Below the pieces are notes generated by a model. That model made no database searches. It saw only the letters and a list, made by a program, of their open reading frames with translations, and was not told where the DNA came from. The translations under genes and the position numbers were made by a program. 64,000 bases of DNA from Chamaecyparis obtusa (lineage: Eukaryota; Streptophyta; Pinopsida; Cupressales; Cupressaceae), in NCBI GenBank assembly GCA_027943335.1, contig BSBK01005648.1, forward strand, positions 1,291,001 to 1,355,000, written 5' to 3'. Position 1 is the first letter of the stretch. Each line of letters starts with the position of its first letter. Of the stretch, positions 23,713 through 35,616 are shown in pieces.

Positions 23713-24951
23713 TGGGCTTCTAAAATAGCCATCTTTCTCAGTTCTTTTTATCCTCTTTCTAGAACAAATTGATTGCACATAGACATGAATTTATGGTTTT
23801 AAGCATATGAGCTTATGGTTTGTATGTATATGTTATATATGTGTGTGAACATAAGATGGAAATGTGGATACTTATAAAGACATAATATCTACTTAAATTC
23901 ATGGATGGGAATGGTGAATATAATAGCTATACATGTTAATGGATGTTTCCTTACCTAAGCTATGTTTTGGGTAGTTACCTCCTGTAGCCATAGGATTTGC
24001 AAGAGTGATAATTAAGACTTACACCTTTTCCTAATATTGATGATGTGGATATATATGTATATGGTTGGATGTGTGTGCATTGATTGTTTTGTAGGAGTTG
24101 ATTGTGGATATTCAAAGACCAACATACTATCGCAAGAGTCATCAAAGCCAACTGTGGATTGTAGAATCTTCGCAAGCAAGTCAATACTTTATGTTGCATG
24201 CAATGCGCAAATTTAGTGTGCACTATATTCAAGGATTATTCATGGTCAATAATGTTTATGTTGTGAAACTTTATGAGTTGTAACTGATCCTCACTTATGA
24301 AGTGATCGTAGATTTAGGAGATAGTTGTAGCTTCCTTTTAAATAATCGACTGTTGTGACTCTTTTGGAGTTAGTCGAACAAACTGGTTTTTAATAGAACT
24401 CTTGCATACTGTTTCAATCAAGTGTAATCATTTTATGGATGAATAGAATGTTCAGTTCAAGTTTGCATCTTTCATCTTAATTGTACTTCTCATTCACTCA
24501 TTCAAGGGGGCCCACTTGATGATTGAATTGTTCTGATAGTGTAGAGTTCATTTTCCTATTCATTTATATGTATTAGAACTCTGTTGTTCTTATAGCTACT
24601 AGTATCATAATTAGTAGTCTGTTCCTGCAGCACAATCAGTTGGAGTAGTTCCTAACTACAATTTCCTGCTTTGATTAGAATACATTTTCTTACCAATTTT
24701 AGTATAGTTTTCCTGAAGCATAAGCATTTGAATTCCTTAAATAGACTTAGAAAGAGAAGGTTTGAAGCATATACTTTTCAAATGCCATTCCAAGTTTACA
24801 TCCTTGGTCGATAATTAAATGAGACCAAATAATTCATTTAGGAATCATTTGGGGTGTCCAATCCTGAAATAGGCAATCCATTTCTCTAGGTTTCTGATAC
24901 TATTATTTGGCCAAGTAGCGCACTTGATGAGAATATCAGAAATCGGTTAAG
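23710..24951 (+). repeat. Element B probable 3' LTR
   Basis: It starts TGATGGGCTTC right after the G-rich tract. No second copy is in the window, so neither length nor end can be confirmed; 24951 is simply where the next recognisable LTR is thought to start. No ORF here resembles a protein. Confidence 0.4.
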
Positions 24952-25948
24952 TGTTGAAGATTGGATAGTGTACAAAGTACCTAAAGCTCAGAGCATCAGC
25001 GCATGTGCGTACGATCGAGTTATGGTGTGTGTCCTAGAAGATAAGTTGGTTAGACTATATTCATGCTTAGTCTATGAGTTCATGATCAGATATTTAAGTA
25101 TGTCAAACTTACAGACAGTTGAAGTTACATAGCCAGTTTGTGCCAAAGAAGAACAGAGTAAGCAGCCGACTGTTAGCATTTTGATTTGTGGTTATATTCT
25201 AATGTTGTAAAGGCTATGTGCCTATTGTAATTAGGTTGCTGATATATTAATATGTTTGTTTGTAAACATGCTTGAGCCAATTCAATTGGAAGCATTGTAT
25301 GTAATTGGTTAAAGGGCCAACCTAGTTATTTGTTTTGTGTGCACATATAAATATGAGATGCGCCCATTTTAATTTGTAGGAAAGTTGATATAGAGTTGTG
25401 ATAAGTAGAGTAGAAGTATCCAAAGAATCTATAATATTTATTAGAGCTTTACAAGAGGTCAAAGCATCAGCACATCAAAGGAACCAATTAGACAAGTAGT
25501 GTCATAGTGACAGTTCATCTAGCAGATATAGTGTGTATCTAAGATCATAAGGTTGTAGCCTTCACCACTTGAGCAGTGAGCTATAGGATAGTGCATCCAC
25601 TCCCCTAATAGGGACTATTGTAAAAGACTCCTAATAGGGTTCGACCCTTGACAAGGTCTACTGTACTTAATACATTGTAAAGCAACTCCTAACGAGGTTA
25701 AGGATCTTCTAACAAGGATCATAAAACACTAGTATAGAATATTAGTGGGTGTCAATTCCCACTGGGGTTTTTACCTATTTGGGTTTCCTCATAACCATAT
25801 TGGTGTTATGTGTTGATTTCATGTTTCATGTTTATGTGTATGTTTATTTTAGTACTTGAGCATTTAAGTTCAGTTTAAAGATTCAAGGAAAAGATAAAAT
25901 TCAGTGAACACTAATTCACCCCCCCTCTCACTGTTCCCATTCCTAACA
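24952..25948 (+). repeat. Copia-like solo LTR
   Basis: The right end is clear: CCCACTGGGGTTTTT, then TTCACCCCCCCTCTCA and ATTCCTAACA, matching the layout of the end of element D's LTRs. It also has D-like CTCCTAATAGGG words (25600-25720). The left end at TGTTGAAG is chosen because it gives about 1 kb, D's LTR length. No target duplication is evident (TTAAG before, TAAAC after), so the left end or the insertion has decayed. Confidence 0.5.
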
Positions 25949-26337
25949 TAAACAACTACATTTACAAGAGGATACCAAATCAAGTTGGCTTTTAGATCCA
26001 CCATCAATGGAAGGAATGACCAGATCTAGGTCCACACACTTCCCAATGATAGATACCAACATTAAATCTGTGACCCAAATTAAATGCACAAGTCAGCCTC
26101 AACAGAAATCCAAAATAAACAACTCAGAAAGTAGGGAAACTGAGTACTAGACAAGCATCACTGAGCGCCAAGGATATTCATGGAGTGCCAAAGAGATAAC
26201 CAACCAACACTAATAAACAAAGGAAACTAAGAAACCCCAAACCAACTCAGTCAAAGAAGGAACCGAGCAACACAAAAAACTTCAAACATCTTTTTGGTGA
26301 CACGGGATTGCCAAGGACCCGAGATGCTCCTGCATCA
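25949..26337 (-). repeat. Fragment of chromovirus LTR (element G family)
   Basis: This stretch aligns with about 60065-60439: both have CAACAACTACATT, then 'tcaatggaagg / ttaatggaagg', GCACAAGTCAGCCTCAAC, and end CCGAGATGCTCCTGCATCA. On the minus strand it starts TGATGCAGGAGC. The inner part of the LTR is missing; it stops exactly at the end of the solo LTR. Confidence 0.8.
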
Positions 26338-26644
26338 AATTTGAAACCTTTTTGCACATTAAATTATTCTCTCTAGTAAAATCTATAGTAGTTTCTATAA
26401 TTTGGTCTTCACTTTCATTTCCTCAATAGATAAGAGGTCCATATTTACCTTGAGGTAGCACATTTACGTGCTTAAGGGTATCATTTTGGTGGAAAATATT
26501 TGGTTCAAAAGTTTCCTTTTATAGGTTAATACTAGAAAAATATCCAAAAGGATTCCTTTTTCTTTGTCAAAAATTTACATCTCTATCAACAACATAACAA
26601 TTTGATTCATTCTCCTACCCAAAAAATTAGAACTCAATTATCTC
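26338..26644. other. Unassigned AT-rich sequence
   Basis: No gene or repeat copy recognised. It precedes the integrase relic and may be more of the same decayed element. Confidence 0.4.
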
Positions 26645-27065
26645 CTTGGCCTTTTTCCTTATGGGTTTTGGATCTTGATATAAAAATTTCCCCTCTTTCT
26701 CAAGGACATACATTCATCATCATTAATGCATATTACTTTATGAAGTGGATTGAATTCATTCCTCTTTGATCTACAATTGTTGAATTAATTTGTCAATTCA
26801 TCCTTGACAATATTATTTCTCAATTTGGTTTACCTTCCACTTTGATTTTTTATAATGGTTTGTCATTTAAGAGAAAATATGTGAATAAATTCCTCAAATC
26901 ATAGTCAACATCACTTATGTGATCCTTACTATCCTAAATTTAATGGTCAAGTTAAAGCTTCTAAAAATACAAATGAGAAAATCCTACATAAAATTATTAA
27001 TAAACATGGTAAGGATAGGCATACTAAACTGCTAATCCTTATAACCTCATTCGCAATGCAGGTGT
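26645..27065 (+). pseudogene. Tat-like integrase relic
   Basis: Reading forward gives PWPFSLWVLDLDIKISP, then INAYYFMKWIEFIPL, FILDNIISQFGLPSTLIF, YNGLSF and later YYPKFNGQVKASKN with ILHKIINKHGKD. This is the integrase core of a Tat-type element. The second catalytic Asp is Tyr (YNG for DNG) and the Glu is Lys (QVKAS for QVEAS). Stops and at least one frameshift (near 26910) are present. No LTR or other domain of this element is recognised nearby. Confidence 0.75.
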
Positions 27066-27323
27066 GTTTATGTATTTAGAGTTTGAGATTACAATGTTGT
27101 GATTTTATCTCAAGGATGTCCTTGGTGATTACTTTTATAAACAAAAACACTTTCAATAGCTTGATATTCTTGAAAAATAGTGTATAAATGCTCTCAAGAA
27201 CCTCTTGGCATATCACTAGATAATGCAAATAATTTATAATGATTGATTTATTCAACATTATTTCTTTATTTGTGGCTTGGTGCTTTATGAGAACCAATGC
27301 AACATGAATTCTCTTGTAGGTCA

Positions 27324-28648
27324 TGTACATGAAGAAAATGGAACATGGTAAAATGCATAGATGGAAATTCCACTTCCCTTTTCATGAATTGCACATCTAG
27401 GAAGGAAGATGCCCCACTATGTTCAAGAGGAGACTCAAACACTAAGTGGGACAGGGATCCTTTACTAAAATATGTAATTTATGAAAGGAGGATGATAAGA
27501 TATATAAATATAAATTATTAACGAGGAAATTCATTGAAAAATTAGTAAAAATAGACTATAACAAATAGACAGTGAGAAAAAATTTATAAAAACAAAAACT
27601 AGAAGTTAGAACTAACCTGTGATTGAAATCTAAGATCAAAATTGTAGGAACATGATGGAAATGGTGATGTTCTCCTTGTTTTTTTGTCTAAATTTTTCAC
27701 AGATCATATGACTATTCCCTATCTGACCATATCTAATTTGATAGTTCTATAAACTATTTCTACACACAAAAAAGGGTGAATTGGTCAAAACCCTATTTAG
27801 GAATCAACCTTATAAATTAAATTAAATTTTGTAAAGGAGTAAAATTAGAAAGGTAGATAATACCTTGCATAAACCATCATGGATGGATGTAGAAATTTCT
27901 CATATCCATGAATATGTTTGAATGTACTTGAAATATAAAGATTTGACCTTGGAATGTAATGTATAATTAAGGATTCCCTCATAAATGCATAGATCTATGA
28001 ATTCCATTCCTAGATATTAAGTGTAGATATGCTTGATAACACTTGCAAAGAAGGAGAAAGAAGGATGGAAAGATGGATCTTCTTTCTTGATTGAGAATCC
28101 TTCTACTTTTCCATAATGAGAGAGAAACTTGCATCAATTGGAGAAGCATTCCTTTGTCTTGGATAATCTTGAATAATTGGGTACTTGGATATCTTGATCT
28201 CGAGTTCTTGCCTTCAAATCTTGAATAAAATTTCTCTTGCTTGCTTGAAAATATTGATAGATTGATTGTCAAAATTATTGAGTATGGTTGTGACATCCAA
28301 GATGAGGAGAGATAGAGGTTTCTTATATTTCCTCCATCATTTCAGGATTCAAATTTGATCTAGGCCAACCACAAAATAAAATCCCTTGATCAGACCCCAA
28401 CATCATGCCACAGGTAAAATTTAGGCCCCAAAACCTAGGGACAGGTCGCCATTGGTGACATGTCACATGAGAAATAGGTTCAAATTTAAATAGGAGCTTA
28501 GGAAGAGTGGAAATAAGGAGGAAAAAAGTAATCATCTTGATATGATTAATCATAACAAATATTAAGACCTCAAAATCACCAAAAATGAGTCTAATATGTC
28601 CTAATAAAGCATCTAATCATGGGTGCTAACTTTTTAGGATAGTGTACA
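27324..28648 (-). repeat. Element C 3' LTR
   Basis: It begins TGTACATGAAG and ends AGTGTACA on the plus strand. Long shared blocks with the other copy include ATGGTAAAATGCAT, CACTTCCCTTTTCATGAA and GACCTTGGAATGTAATGTA. Many substitutions and small gaps separate the copies. ORFs in it are chance. Confidence 0.85.
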
Positions 28649-28665
28649 TCTAGCCCCCACTTTAG
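28649..28665 (-). other. Element C polypurine tract
   Basis: Minus strand CTAAAGTGGGGGCTAGA touches the LTR start. The core AAAGTGGGGGCT is the same as in element F (53530-53541), tying the two elements together. Confidence 0.82.
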
Positions 28666-29476
28666 AAGGAGTATGAAACAAACTCATTCTCATTGAAAAA
28701 AAGATCAATGCATAATAAAAATCTTACAAAGGTCAAGGAGACAAAGAAAAATCAAGCTTGTACGTGACTCAAGCCCTTATCAATCCAAAACCAATATAAA
28801 AGAGGCATCGCTTAGAAGTGAGAAGAAAGAAAGAGGCATGAGCACTAACCTAGTAAGGTATTGTCCTACTATGGATCATGAAAAGAGAATGTGTTGCAAA
28901 AGATGGCATTGATGGTCTAGCAAGATATTCTACGATGTTCAACCAATCAAAGAGGATCATCCCTTAAGGAAAGAATTGTCTATGTTAATGGATTCAACAA
29001 GGGTGATCAGACCTAAGGAAAACACTGTCTCTATAGGAATCAAGGAAAGAAAGATCATTCCTTAAGGAAACCATTGTCTCCATTAAGAGATATATGAAAA
29101 TTATCAAGCTTAAGGAAATCATTTTTCCAAGAGGATCAAAGGAGGATAAGTTCTTAAGGAAGTATTGACTCCATTAAGGTATCCAATGAAAGGATGAAAA
29201 CAAGGAAATCATTATCTCTTTAGCCATCCATAAGAAAGATTACATTGAATCATTGTGTGTGTGTGTGAAAAATATGAAACAAGGAGTAGAGTGCATGCCC
29301 CCATGTTAAATCCATTGCAAATGCCTCAATAGGATAAATAGATTTAAAGGAACATGCATGCACCCAAAAGAAACATTTCCACTATAAGAATGCCTCCAAG
29401 AAAGGACATAACAACAGAAAAAAGAACATGAAAAAAGAGAGAATAGAAGGTATCTACTAACTCTGGGGTCGGTATG
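28666..29476 (-). other. Element C interior near the 3' end
   Basis: No protein recognised. The phrase 'aaggaaa...attgtctcc' recurs irregularly from 28970 to 29220, giving a loose repeat of about 50-70 bases (AAGGAAAGAATTGTCT, AAGGAAAACACTGTCT, AAGGAAACCATTGTCT, AAGGAAGTATTGACT). A (TG)n run lies near 29260. The last five bases, GTATG, are the target duplication of element D. Confidence 0.6.
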
Positions 29477-30484
29477 TGTTGGTAATTTGGCTGAAGTGAG
29501 TACATAGATGTTGTCATTATGGAAACATATGTTCCACATTAAGAGCGCATAGGTCAGAGAGCAAGTATGGCAGATCGCAATGCAAATTTGTCTAAGTGTG
29601 AGATAGTGTTTTCACAGTGTACCAGGATACAGTTTTGGTTTGCGACATTGACTAGAGAAAGTTCAGTGCTTGTGCACTTGAACATAGATGCTATGATGGA
29701 TACTGATGACCCATCTTAGAGTGCAAGTTAGTACAGAATGTACGGAATTAGTTATGGCAGTTTTACCGAAGACAGTGTTAAGCCGACAGGTCAGAATAAG
29801 AAGATAGAATTGTTAAAGAGTTAAGGGATTATTTTGTTTACCAAAATAATGACTTAACAATATAAAGGGACAACATCCTAGATGTTTACCTTTAGATAAA
29901 GATATATGGAAGCTGACCATGTAAAGTTATTAGCCTTAATAACTTGTATATATGTAATTGTATTTGTAAGAATAAAAGTGTAGTATGGTGATGATATGAT
30001 ATGATGTGAATGTAAGAGCAGCAAAGAAGACATTGATGCAAGTAGTATAAGGTTACCTACCTTAATCCATTTTTTTAATTAGTATACATTATATATTACT
30101 TTTTTGGGCAGTGGGCTCATCTTGTAATCAAATTTTGTATTTACAACTCCTAATAGGGTTGAGGCTTCTAACAAGGACTATAGTCCCTTAACCAGGACTG
30201 ATACACTATACATATGTAATAGACTCCTAACAGGGTCAACATCCTTAATAGGATACTTTTGATTAGTGGATCTTTGTGGGTACCATCCCCACTAAGGTTT
30301 TCCCTTGGCCAGGGTTTCCTCAAGAACATATCATGTGTTATGAGTTATTTATTGTTATGCATATTGTTTAGTTTCTTATGTTATGCATGTATAAAGATAA
30401 TATGTTATATCCATAAGAGGGAAAAAGATAAAGTTTGTAGAATATTGATTCACCCCCCCCTCTCAGTATTCCCTATTTCTAAAA
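29477..30484 (+). repeat. Element D 5' LTR
   Basis: It starts TGTTGGTAATTTGG and ends TATTTCTAAAA, where the final CA of the other copy (CTAACA) has become AA. The U5 end has a C8 run followed by TCTCAGTATTCCC. CTCCTAATAGGG-type words occur at about 30146, 30221 and 30243. Confidence 0.92.
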
Positions 30485-30486
30485 AT

Positions 30487-30498
30487 TGGTATCAGAGC
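30487..30498 (+). other. Element D primer binding site, initiator tRNA-Met
   Basis: TGGTATCAGAGC is a 12-base exact match to the complement of the 3' end of plant initiator tRNA-Met, two bases after the LTR. Confidence 0.92.
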
Positions 30499-30555
30499 TT
30501 AGTTACTTGGAAAAGAATCATTCAAGGAAAGCCTAGCAGCTTGAGTAAGATCTCT

Positions 30556-31842
30556 ATGGATATGGATCAACTGCAGAAGAATATTGATGAAGCTCTTGAG
30601 AAGATTGATATGCTTACTGATGAAAGAAACACTCTGAAAGGGAAATATGATGATGCAAAGAACCTTATTGAGAAATTGAAAAACAAGATAGAAGATATGA
30701 GATCTAAAAAGGAATCCGAAATTCTTATTGAAGATTGTGATAACAACTTGGAAAAAGAAAATGAGATCCTTAAGCATGAATTGAAGATAGTAAATTTGAA
30801 GCTTAGTTTGAAAGATGGAAATAGAAAAAATGAAGTAAATCTAAAATCTAAGAATGAAAGTCTAAAGACTAAAAATGAAGAACTGAAATCTAAACTTGAA
30901 AAAGTGACATTCGAATTGGAGAAAGTAAATGTGCAGTATGCAGAACTTGAGAAGTACAATAAGATTGTGAAAGGTGAACTGCCTCAATCCAAACAACAAC
31001 TTGAAAGGCTATATTCAAATAGTGAGAAGATTGATGAACAAGTTTCTTTTGGGAAACCATCTTATCATAAGACTAGACTTGGATTTAATATATTTAGAAC
31101 AAATGATGAAAGCAAGAAACCAGATCTGAAGACATCTGAAAGTATAGATGAGAAGAAGCCTGATGAGAACAACAAATTTGAAGATGCACCTAAAGAAGAA
31201 GAAGAATCGCCGAAGAAAGAGGAATCACCCAAAGGTATGCAAAGAGAATTCAAAGGTAGATGTTTTTCTTGTAATACTATTGGTCATATGAAAAGAGATT
31301 GCACAGGTAAATAGTTTAAACCTCTTAATGGTTATTGTTATAATTGTCATGGTTTTGGACATAGAGCTATTGAATGTAGAAGACCTAAAGTCATTGAGAA
31401 TAATTATGGTAATAGAATGTTTAGGAATACTAACAATGCAGATAAGAGACCTACTGAAGACATGAACAGAAGAAATGTAGTGTGTTATAGATGCAACAAA
31501 GTTAGACACATTGCTAGAAATTGCAGGTCACAGATTAATCAGCAAGGATAGAGATATGGGAACAATGGAATTGTTTGTTAGATATGCAACAGGATTAGAC
31601 ATATAGCAAGGTTTTGTAGAATGAACAATGGAACTTATCATCCGAACCCTAACCCTAGAAACAATGCAAGAAGGAATGAAGATACAAGTAATAGACAGAA
31701 AGAATGTTGTAGCAATATAAATGAAGTGAAGTATGTTAAAGGAATAGATCAAGAAGGCATAATCAACATGGAAGGTAATCAGACAGGTGAAGTATTAAGG
31801 GGTAAGAATGAATCCTTACCTGACCTATCTTTAAGCACTTAA
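30556..31842 (+). pseudogene. Element D gag-like protein: coiled coil plus four zinc knuckles
   Basis: ATG 30556 is the first Met after the primer site. Residues about 1-150 are an almost pure Lys/Glu/Leu coiled coil. A motif near residue 165-180 (SYHKTRLGFN) matches the 'KSGLGY' box of Sirevirus-type gag. After a Glu/Lys/Pro linker come four CCHC-type knuckles: CFSCNTIGHMKRDC, CYNCHGFGHRAIEC, CYRCNKVRHIARNC, and a fourth whose first Cys-x-x-Cys is damaged (a TAG precedes ICNRIRHIARFC). Stops are TAG 31312, TAG near 31549 and TAG near 31579. A normal capsid domain is not seen. It would package RNA. Four knuckles are more than the usual one or two. Confidence 0.78.
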
Positions 31843-32277
31843 ATTATGTAAATTAGTATAGAAGTAGTATAGAAGTAGATTTATGATGCATTGAGTCTTG
31901 CACAGTTAATGTAAGGTAGTTTATGATGTACTAATGCTATGGTTAAGAGAGAAAAATAAAATGTTATGTTTTGTGAGATTGCAAGAAGTTTTAAGTATTG
32001 CAGGTTAACAGAAATAGCTTCTTAGAATGAAGCAGCAAAAGAATTGAATGCGATGTCAGACCTAAGTGAGATTCAAGTGATAAAAGGTTATGATCAAAGT
32101 CATTTTTCTATCTAAGTGAATTGAAGTTTTTGAAAGAGCAGAAAGTAGTGATTGGAAGCATTTTGCAGTGATTTGATGAAGGATTGAAGTGCTAAATTTG
32201 TGGAAGCCCTAAAATCATGAATTTGAGGTATTTATCTTGATAAATCTTTGAATTGGTACAAGAGATTAGAAGAAATC
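31843..32277 (+). other. Element D spacer between the two ORFs
   Basis: No ORF of note. It includes short gag-like codon runs but no recognisable domain. It ends at the ATG of the second ORF. Confidence 0.5.
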
Positions 32278-35200
32278 ATGGATGTATCCTTAATTCACAA
32301 TGTCAGAGATAAGAATAGACCTAGATTGAAGAAAGAACCAGTAGAACCCTTGGAAGATGATCCTAAGTTAGTACTATCATCTATACCAGACTGAGTTTTG
32401 CATTTAGAAAATGTAAGAAGTTATATTGGATGTAAGATTGAAACCCTAAGTGACAGTGACTTTACCAGTGAGTATCAAAAGATTTACAATCAAGATATGT
32501 CTTTTAAGCAAGGATATGAACATTTGAAAGACAATGAGATTGTTAGGTACCCATTGAAATATGAGTTTGACGATGAAGAATGCACTAAGATCATTTTGAG
32601 CAGGATTCATATTGGGAAATTTTGGCTAGAGGATAGAGTAATAGACATTATAGACATTACTGCTGATTTGATTCATGATGTAACTGGATTATCCAAATCT
32701 GGTGCTATTCCCTTAAATGAGAAGAATATGAGGAAAATAGTTATTGATAACACAGGTTCATCCTATAATGGTAGAGGAATTGTAATCAGTAAAATCAAGC
32801 AAGATGATGTAAGATATTTGTGCAAAATCCTAACCACTAAGTTTTGTGCAAATTCTAGAGAAGATGATATGGCAGCTGGTATGGTACATATAGCATATTT
32901 GATGTGTGTTGACAAGGTACCAGTAGATATGTGTGAAATCCTGAGAATTCAATTGTTTGAAAATTCGGAGAAGATTAAGAAGACCAAGTATGCACAATTT
33001 AGATTTTCTTCTTTGATCACTTATATGTTTTTCCACCTATTAAGGAGATTTCCTTACATAGTCACAGATGATTGGAATAATGGACAAAACACTATGGAAA
33101 GAATCAATAAAGTGTATTTGAGACATGTCATTGATAATGTGAATGAAAGTGCTATATTGGTATTGAAGACATTTCAGAGATTGGTATCTAATAGATCAAG
33201 GATTCCACAATCTGTTGTGGAGAAATATAAAGATGATATATGTTTCATGGTTGACACTAAATTTACCTATATTGAAGCAGTGGAACCTAGAATTGAGTTC
33301 ATAGACCCTCTTGGCTATGAGATATCTAAGGCAGAGATAGAAGGATATGTTGGCAGGTTACTTAAGAGTAAGTTGGACACCCAGTGCAAGAGATTTGGAA
33401 CTTATGAAGACAAATTTAATTTTGTTAAAGCTAAAATTAAAGAGAAACAGTCTAAGAAAAGAGTTGACAGTACCATAAAGAGAATATTGAAAGACACGGG
33501 GATGACAGAAAGAGAATTTTTGGTAGCTAAATAGATAGCAGCAGTATTGAGAGATGTTAGACAGGGAGAAGTCTTGAGTGTACCACCTTTATCCAGTGCA
33601 GTACAGAGAGAGCCTACACTAATTAAAGTGAAAGTAGAAGAACCAGAAAAGGAACAAGTAACACCGAGCAAGAGAAAGAAAGAAAGTGCAACAGGACCTG
33701 GTAAGAGGCAAAAAGTTTTGGTGCCACCAGTCCCTAGGAAAATTGTAGTAATTAAAGAAGATGACACCACTGTGAAGAAGAAAGCATGGAAACCTAGAAT
33801 TGAGAGAGTGAATGAAGAAATCATACAAGATGGAGACTTTACTAAGATGAATAAGTACTATGATCTTTACGACTATTCTGAGAGATTGAATCTTGAAAAT
33901 TCTATTGTTAAGTACATGATTCTGGCTAACAAGAAGTTTGGTACTATTTAGGGCAAGATTCCTGACGACCTATTCAAGAAGCTTGTTAACAGGAAAATGA
34001 GAGCACAAGAAGAAGATAAAACTATAAGAGAAAATATGGTGAGGAAACTATATGTTGTGAAAGATGATGAGCATCTTGAATAGATTTTGAATCCCCTTGG
34101 TACTCTTTTGAGGACTAAGAGGAGAACCATTCAAATCATGGCAGGACAATATGAGGAAGTGAGAACAGAAACAGAGCAAGCAGTAATTAAAGTAATGACA
34201 GAAACTATTGGAGAAACTTCAGTTATAGCAAGACATGCAGTTGATGTTGAACAAGAGGACATTCCCTCTCTTTCAGCTATTAACATTGAAGATGATACAA
34301 TGGACATTGAAGGTACTAAGGTGACCTTGGACATGGAAGATAATGTATTTAAGAATTTAGATAACATTGTTGACAATTCGGCTCTTGGTGAACTGGATAG
34401 GACTGAAGAAGCAGTGCAGACTGAATTAGTGAGTGATGAACCTAAAAAGACAGAAATTCATGCACCCACTCCTGAGGCAAAGAAGAAAGAAATTGGAACT
34501 TTTTTTTGAAGACTTGAGTAAAGAAGTTGATGATGATGATCAACTAGAGCTTATTAGTTCTTTGAATAAGATTATTGGAAAGAATAAGAAAGTAAAGAAT
34601 CTAGAAGGAAGTCTGAAGGAACTGATAGAGAAGTTGCAAAGTATTGTAACTACACATATTTCAGAAGTAGATCCTTTGGAGAGAGCCAAAAAGGTACTAA
34701 GTACTTTTGATGATGAGTTTACCAACTGATCAGACATTGCCAAAGTAAGAGCTCAAGCAGCTTATGAAGTTGAAATGATTTTAAGTATAAGTCAGAATAT
34801 CAGAAATGATATTATTAGTCTTGATGTTTGTATCAAGAACTTGAGGAAACATTTGGAGACTTGAAAAGCTTTGTACATACAGTGTACAAAACCTGAGATT
34901 TTGATAGTAGCAGAGGAGCAAAAAATCAAGGTGAAGGAAGCTGAGATTCAGAATGAATCTAATCTTCTTTCTAGACCCAATGTAAAAGTAAGTGATGTTG
35001 AGAAGAAAGTTAGGAAGTGTTATGATGAAATAAGATCGTTGCAAGATGAAAAGAATAGGAAATTGAGAAGATTTGAACTTCTGAGAGAGCATACATCTAT
35101 GAAGTTGAGCATTATAGAGGAAGAGTTAGAAGAATGTCTTATTGCTAAGACATCATTTTAGAAATTCAATTTTGAGAACCTTCAAGCTTGTCAGATAGCA

Positions 35201-35323
35201 GCTTATGGATTAAGCACACTTCTGAATGTGGCAAATTCTATCAGAAAGTCATGGGAGAAAGAGTTTGAAGCCATGAAAGTAAATTTTGTAGATTGTGTTG
35301 CAAGCCTACTGGCTTTGCAATAA
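32278..35323 (+). pseudogene. Element D large second ORF with plant-mobile-domain-like core
   Basis: One frame runs from ATG 32278 to about 34506, then shifts one base at a T8 run and continues to TAA 35321-35323, about 1000 residues in all. N-terminal residues about 40-420 look globular. They include IDITADLIHDVTGLSKSG, whose T-x-x-x-I-x-x-V-T-G-L-x-x-x-G core resembles plant-mobile-domain proteins and the 3' ORF of element B, then helical segments such as RFSSLITYMFFHLLRRFPYI. The middle is Lys-rich (SKRKKES, GKRQKV). The C-terminus (34520-35300) is coiled coil. Internal stops are TGA 32392, TAG 33532, TAG 33949, TAG 34081, TGA 34727, TGA 34862 and TAG 35159, mostly at likely Gln or Arg codons. 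Function unknown. It is neither pol nor an evident envelope: no signal peptide or membrane segment. Confidence 0.72.
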
Positions 35324-35602
35324 GCAAATGGAGGTATAATTTTGGGGTTACAATTTTGTAATCCTCACTACTTTATTTTGTCATTGTTGTCAAAGGGCGA
35401 GTGATTGTAGTAGAGCATAAAATTGTTATGTAAGGATTGATACTCTTAGGGGGAGTATTGTATGAATTTTTGCATCAGAAAGTATATTTTGAGGAGTTAT
35501 AAGGATAGTATACATATTCTATACTATGGCCAGAATAATGTTATACATTTTGAGATTTTGACTTGTACACTTAGCCAATTTTCTCATATGTTGCCACCAA
35601 TG
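35324..35602 (+). other. Element D 3' untranslated interior
   Basis: Short non-coding stretch between the second ORF and the polypurine tract, with no supportable gene. Confidence 0.5.
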
Positions 35603-35616
35603 ACAAAGGGGGAGAT
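35603..35616 (+). other. Element D polypurine tract
   Basis: CAAAGGGGGAGAT directly precedes the TGTTGG LTR start. This is the standard copia-type tract. Confidence 0.88.

Larger units (their letters stand above)
16642..24951 (+). mobile_element. Element B: Athila-type Ty3 retrotransposon, 5' part displaced by element A
   Basis: Coding sequence starts mid-frame at 16642 exactly where A's LTR ends. The order is protease, RT, one RNase H, integrase, a 770-base gap, a 2.7-kb 3' ORF, a G-rich tract and a likely 3' LTR from 23710. The DLGASIN protease, the PLPFIDQ...DGFSGYNQI RT and the long ORF after integrase fit Athila. The gag and 5' LTR should lie left of element A, outside the window. The right boundary is uncertain because no second LTR copy is present. 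Confidence 0.87.

Noticed and set aside
24947..25953. Target duplication of the solo copia-like LTR
   Set aside because: Flanks TTAAG and TAAAC do not match, so the left boundary stays tentative.
32278..35323. Envelope or pol in element D
   Set aside because: No membrane segments and no catalytic motifs of protease, integrase, RT or RNase H are found in either frame.
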